In this document: positions 60,721 through 64,000 of the stretch, in pieces
Numbering within the stretch: position 1 is the first letter of the stretch
Layout of the letters: each line of letters opens with the position of its first letter
Assembly: GCF_040958095.1 (NCBI RefSeq)
Contig: NC_091209.1
Coordinates: 12,947,424 to 13,011,423 of the forward strand
Direction of reading: 5' to 3'
DNA: 64,000 bases
Source of the DNA: Procambarus clarkii
Taxonomy: Eukaryota > Arthropoda > Malacostraca > Decapoda > Cambaridae
The notes under the pieces: model-generated
Database searches by the model: none
The model's input: the letters and a program-made list of their open reading frames with translations, nothing else
What the model was told of the DNA's origin: nothing
Made by a program: the position numbers and the translations under genes

Positions 60721-61599
60721 CTAACATCAGCGGGTTCAGAAGAAACATTGGAGGCCTAACATGACTACGTAACACCTGCCAAAGCTGACATAGTGGGAAA
60801 CGTCGAAACTTTCCTTGATGACTCGGCTCCAAGGAATTTAGGACGATTCACAGAATGCACTAAATGGCACAAGAAAGAAAGACAATTTGGTGGAGATGGT
60901 GCTGTCTACTTTCCTGATACACTTTAAACGCAACTCTTGGAAGAGAAATTTCCCAGAAACATTAGGCTGTGGACAATGGCCCAGAAATTGATACTTTTCT
61001 GCGTAAACTATCGCTCTCAGTGGCAAGGCAGTGAACATTACTGTATTGAAGCATCTAGATGAGCTTGTATAACAAAACAAATGTTAACAGTTCATCCTTG
61101 TGGAAAACATGAACAACACCGAGTGACACGAGCAATGAACTATATATAAGCCGCTTTCGGTCTTACGGACCATGTAAACTTTGCTCCCTCTTGCTAGAAT
61201 CATCACATGACCCTCTAGACATGGTCGAACATCTAGTCAGAAACAAGCTTAATGTACCTGATCCAATGCAAGCACATTAAGACTCCAACGAGGGAGACAT
61301 TGAGTCTTTGTGTTGAAGAGCATCCAGACTCTCCAACGCAGAGATGTGGCTGGTCTGTACGTATTCTACAAACTACACTGCATAAAGCTACCCCTAACAG
61401 TTGAATTGCTTGATGGTTAGATAAGTTACAAATTACTATCAAATGTGACCCTTTCCTTTGGCCTCCCTCCTATCACCGAAACAGAAGAGCAGCTCGTGGG
61501 ACCAGCGACTTACTGTCACATTTGCTGTTTTCCGCTAACAATCTTTCACCTTACAGAATGATACGATTTTCAGGATTTCTCGAGTGATATCGATCTGGG

Positions 61600-61740
61600 T
61601 TCGAGTTCTGGGTAGGTAGAATTGGGTGAGAAACAATCTATAACTGTTGGTAACTTCGCCCCTGTTCACCCAACAGTAATTGGAGACCTGGATGTAAACC
61701 GACTGACGGGTCGTGTTCCAGGGAAAACTAGGATATGAAA
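61600..61740 (+). mobile_element. SINE fragment
   Basis: 'ggttcgagttctgggtaggt' B-box-like start, then 'cgcccctgttcacccaacag' and 'gggtcgtgttccaggg', as in the tRNA-headed SINE body. Confidence 0.5.
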
Positions 61741-61849
61741 GGAAGAATACTAAGCCTGCTAACAAGAGTCAGAAGTCGTCTTGTGTAAAATAAAGATCTA
61801 TACAACTGATTTTCTTTTGACAGATGTAACGAATTTTTTTTACTGGATT

Positions 61850-62095
61850 CTGTAACACAGTGGTCTACATCCTCAACTCACAATCGAAGGCCCAGGGTTT
61901 AATACCCTGATATTAAGGTTTAATACCCTGGCCGAGCAGAAACGATTGGATACGTTTTTTTCACCTGATGCTTCTTCTCACCTAGCAGTAAGTAGGTACT
62001 TGGGAGTTGTGGGTTACTTCCTGGGGAAGGTCAGCAGTACTTGCCCTAGGGAGACCTCAGTAAGCCTATGCATACAAGCTTCCTGCCCCCGACTA
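61850..62095 (+). mobile_element. Diverged tRNA-headed SINE
   Basis: 'tttcacctgatgcttcttct', 'cacctagcagtaagtaggta' and 'gttacttcctggggaagg' follow a degenerate head with a doubled 'ggtttaataccctg'. Confidence 0.6.
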
Positions 62096-62244
62096 TGAGA
62101 ACTATAAGATGTACACAGCCTCATCTATAACCAAATTAGATACAATACAAAGCCACATAAACCGTTCTTGTCTTGAGGAATTATAGTCTTACGCCCTTCT
62201 TGCCCGAAAGATGAAACTGAATTAGTGTAACGAATTAAAGACCT

Positions 62245-62475
62245 CCCGCCCCCCCCCAGCTCCCTACTCTAATCTTCAGTCCTCTTTTCTTCCACCAATC
62301 CCCCTTTCTTCTCGCCTCTCCTTCCTCTCCCGTTCTCCAACACCTTCCCCTCCCCTCCCATTTCCCCTATCCCCCGAGACAGAGAGAAGGACGGTAAGAA
62401 GGAACAGATCAAACAGGGAGGGTAAAAAGGAAATGACCTGGAAGGGGGGTGGGGGTAAAGGAAAAAAGAAAGGTT
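62245..62475. repeat. Polypyrimidine block followed by polypurine block
   Basis: About 130 bp of C/T-rich sequence switches near 62375 to about 100 bp of A/G-rich sequence on the same strand. Confidence 0.85.
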
Positions 62476-62625
62476 TAGTTTAGTTCATTTATTATGCACC
62501 CCATACCTATCCTGTGGGCGGAAGTGGGCTGTTTACAGGGGGCATATAATAGACTCACGGACTGAACCCTAAAATTCATTTAACTAAGCGAGTTACAGTC
62601 TTGACGAGCTAGTTACACTATAAAA
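62470..62625 (+). repeat. TA-linked dispersed repeat, copy 6
   Basis: 'ttattatgcaccccatacct', 'ctgtgggcggaagtggg' and 'cgagttacagtcttgacgag'. Confidence 0.75.
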
Positions 62626-63024
62626 GGAAGGTAGATGAAGAAGAAGAGAGAAAGGTAAATGGAAAAAAAGAGGGCAAGTAAGGAAGTGTGTAACGTTAAT
62701 CACGGGGATTAAGAGAGATAACTTGACGCTAGTCACAAGTAAGCACAGATAATGAAAGCATTTGTTATATTCCTCTGTAAATATGGTCAAGTGTTGCCTT
62801 TGTATGACAAGTTTGGAGCTGAATGATACAATAGGGTAACATGGAAAGACTTACGAGGACTACAACATAGACGAAAATAAGTGGGAAAATCTGACTCACA
62901 GGGGGAAATTCCCGCGGAATTAGGTAGCTTGGAATGCTAAATATAGCATATACACTGCCTGGGCAGCTCTTCTGTTTCTGTTTATATATGCACATTCGTA
63001 AGGATCTCCAGATTTTATAAACTA

Positions 63025-63296
63025 TTAAGAATATAACACGTGACAATTGTGGCGTAGTAATGTAATATTTGTTTTGAACGAAGTTTGAGGGAGAGGAATA
63101 AGAGCATTAAGAGTGCGTAGTGACTTTGAGAAGAGCTGCATGTTGGCAGTGAAGATTGCGAGTGTGGCGAGGTCTGTCGCTGTGTCTCTGCCTCTGACCC
63201 GAGGCTTAGTGTTCTCTGGGGGGGTCGTGACCTTCTGAGCAGTGTTGACCTTGTTGATGGCTGCAGTCAAATCGTCCACACAGCTTGCCAGCGAAC
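63025..63296 (-). CDS. Candidate terminal exon of unidentified gene
   Basis: After an acceptor-like ttcactcag (minus strand), an open frame of about 90 codons begins SGSLASCVDDLTAAINKVNT. It continues with RDTATDLATLAIFTANMQLF and SLRTLNALIPLPQTS and ends in a stop. Composition is more GC-rich than its flanks and the amino-acid make-up is protein-like. The frame also extends upstream of the acceptor, so the boundary is uncertain. No family recognised. Confidence 0.3.
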
Positions 63297-64000
63297 CTGA
63301 GTGAAGGACTTGCTTATTTACATACTGGCAACTCCTGAACCTTGCCGACCGCCAGCCAAGTTTTTTCCCATTTCTCTGAAGGTAATATTTGTATTTTGTG
63401 AACCAGGAATGTTTAGAGCATTGTAGTTTTAGCCACACAACCCACTGGATATGGACACAGGCGCTGACAAGTCTCTCTGAGTGCGAATTAAGGCATTTAC
63501 ACAGTTTGATTAGATCAAGAGAACAGTCAATGATTATCCAAAGAAAACGATTTCTGTAATGCACTAGAGAATGGGTTTAATGTCTCAGCACAGGTGTCTT
63601 GCTATGTATTTCATCTCAATATATTTGGGTGATTCATGTATGAAACTTAAACTGCAGCACGAATAAACAGACAACCGTTAACAATCGAGTAAAACGAATT
63701 CAAAATGAATGCAGTAGACGTTCGACCTTGAATGCAGTACTTGGCACATCACTCATGAATGCATAATGTGCATACAACGCGCTCTGTATTTGTGTAAAAA
63801 TAATAATAAATCTTCAAATTATATCAACGGGATATACACATGGAGAAATATACCCTACCCCTCGGTAACTATTATAGCGGCTATATTAACCGTGGTCCGT
63901 GGGTGTAGGCTTTAAACTTTGTGTATAAGAAATCCAGATTCAAAGTATATTCTCTATTATTTTGGAAAGTAGGTTTTTTATTATCAGTAATTTTTTTCTG

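Larger units (their letters stand above)
59299..61590. other. Region upstream of mesd
   Basis: The 5' flank of mesd begins with a GC-rich stretch (cgtcgcagccgcctccgtc) that could be 5' UTR or core promoter; no TATA box is evident. Beyond it are the repeats listed separately. 60720-61590 shows no recognisable gene or repeat. Confidence 0.5.

Overview
The window looks like nuclear DNA of a malacostracan, probably decapod, crustacean. This rests on intron-rich genes with GT-AG introns and invertebrate-type proteins, very heavy microsatellite content (long TA, GT, CT and CTGT runs), many tRNA-headed SINE-like repeats, CR1-like and RNase H-bearing LINE fragments, and TTAGG-like tracts. I could run no database search, so taxon and family calls come from recognition of sequence patterns.

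Five protein-coding genes are well supported. On the + strand are two tandem, apparently intact paralogues encoding small secreted proteins with a PAN/Apple-like N-terminal part and a C-type-lectin-like C-terminal part (four coding exons each, 2587-5917 and 12880-16187). Next come two tandem, apparently intact paralogues of a glycoside hydrolase family 31 enzyme related to vertebrate MYORG (twelve coding exons each, about 22614-30579 and 36572-48119). On the - strand, convergent with the second GH31 gene, is the ER chaperone gene MESD/boca (four coding exons, 59298 down to 49803), ending in a KEEL-type ER retrieval signal.

Between and inside these genes the DNA is mostly repeat: at least two classes of LINE (CR1-like with a recognisable RT; a second class with an RNase H region), several tRNA-derived SINE types, a dispersed family often next to TA microsatellites, fold-back (inverted-repeat) elements, and minisatellites of 16, 22, 30 and 31 bp. 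The 5' end (1-2586) and 3' end (59299-64000) are repeat-rich; each holds one unidentified candidate exon on the - strand.

The most interesting features concern how the duplicated genes evolve. The GH31 pair is a mosaic: exons 1, 2, 4 and 12 are nearly identical while exons 3 and 5-11 are clearly diverged, the pattern expected of patchy gene conversion. The lectin-like pair has a conserved signal-peptide exon and a last exon that is equal in length but very different in its middle. In both gene pairs, splice sites sit inside short tandem duplications that create alternative donors or acceptors. One of these would add eight residues in frame.
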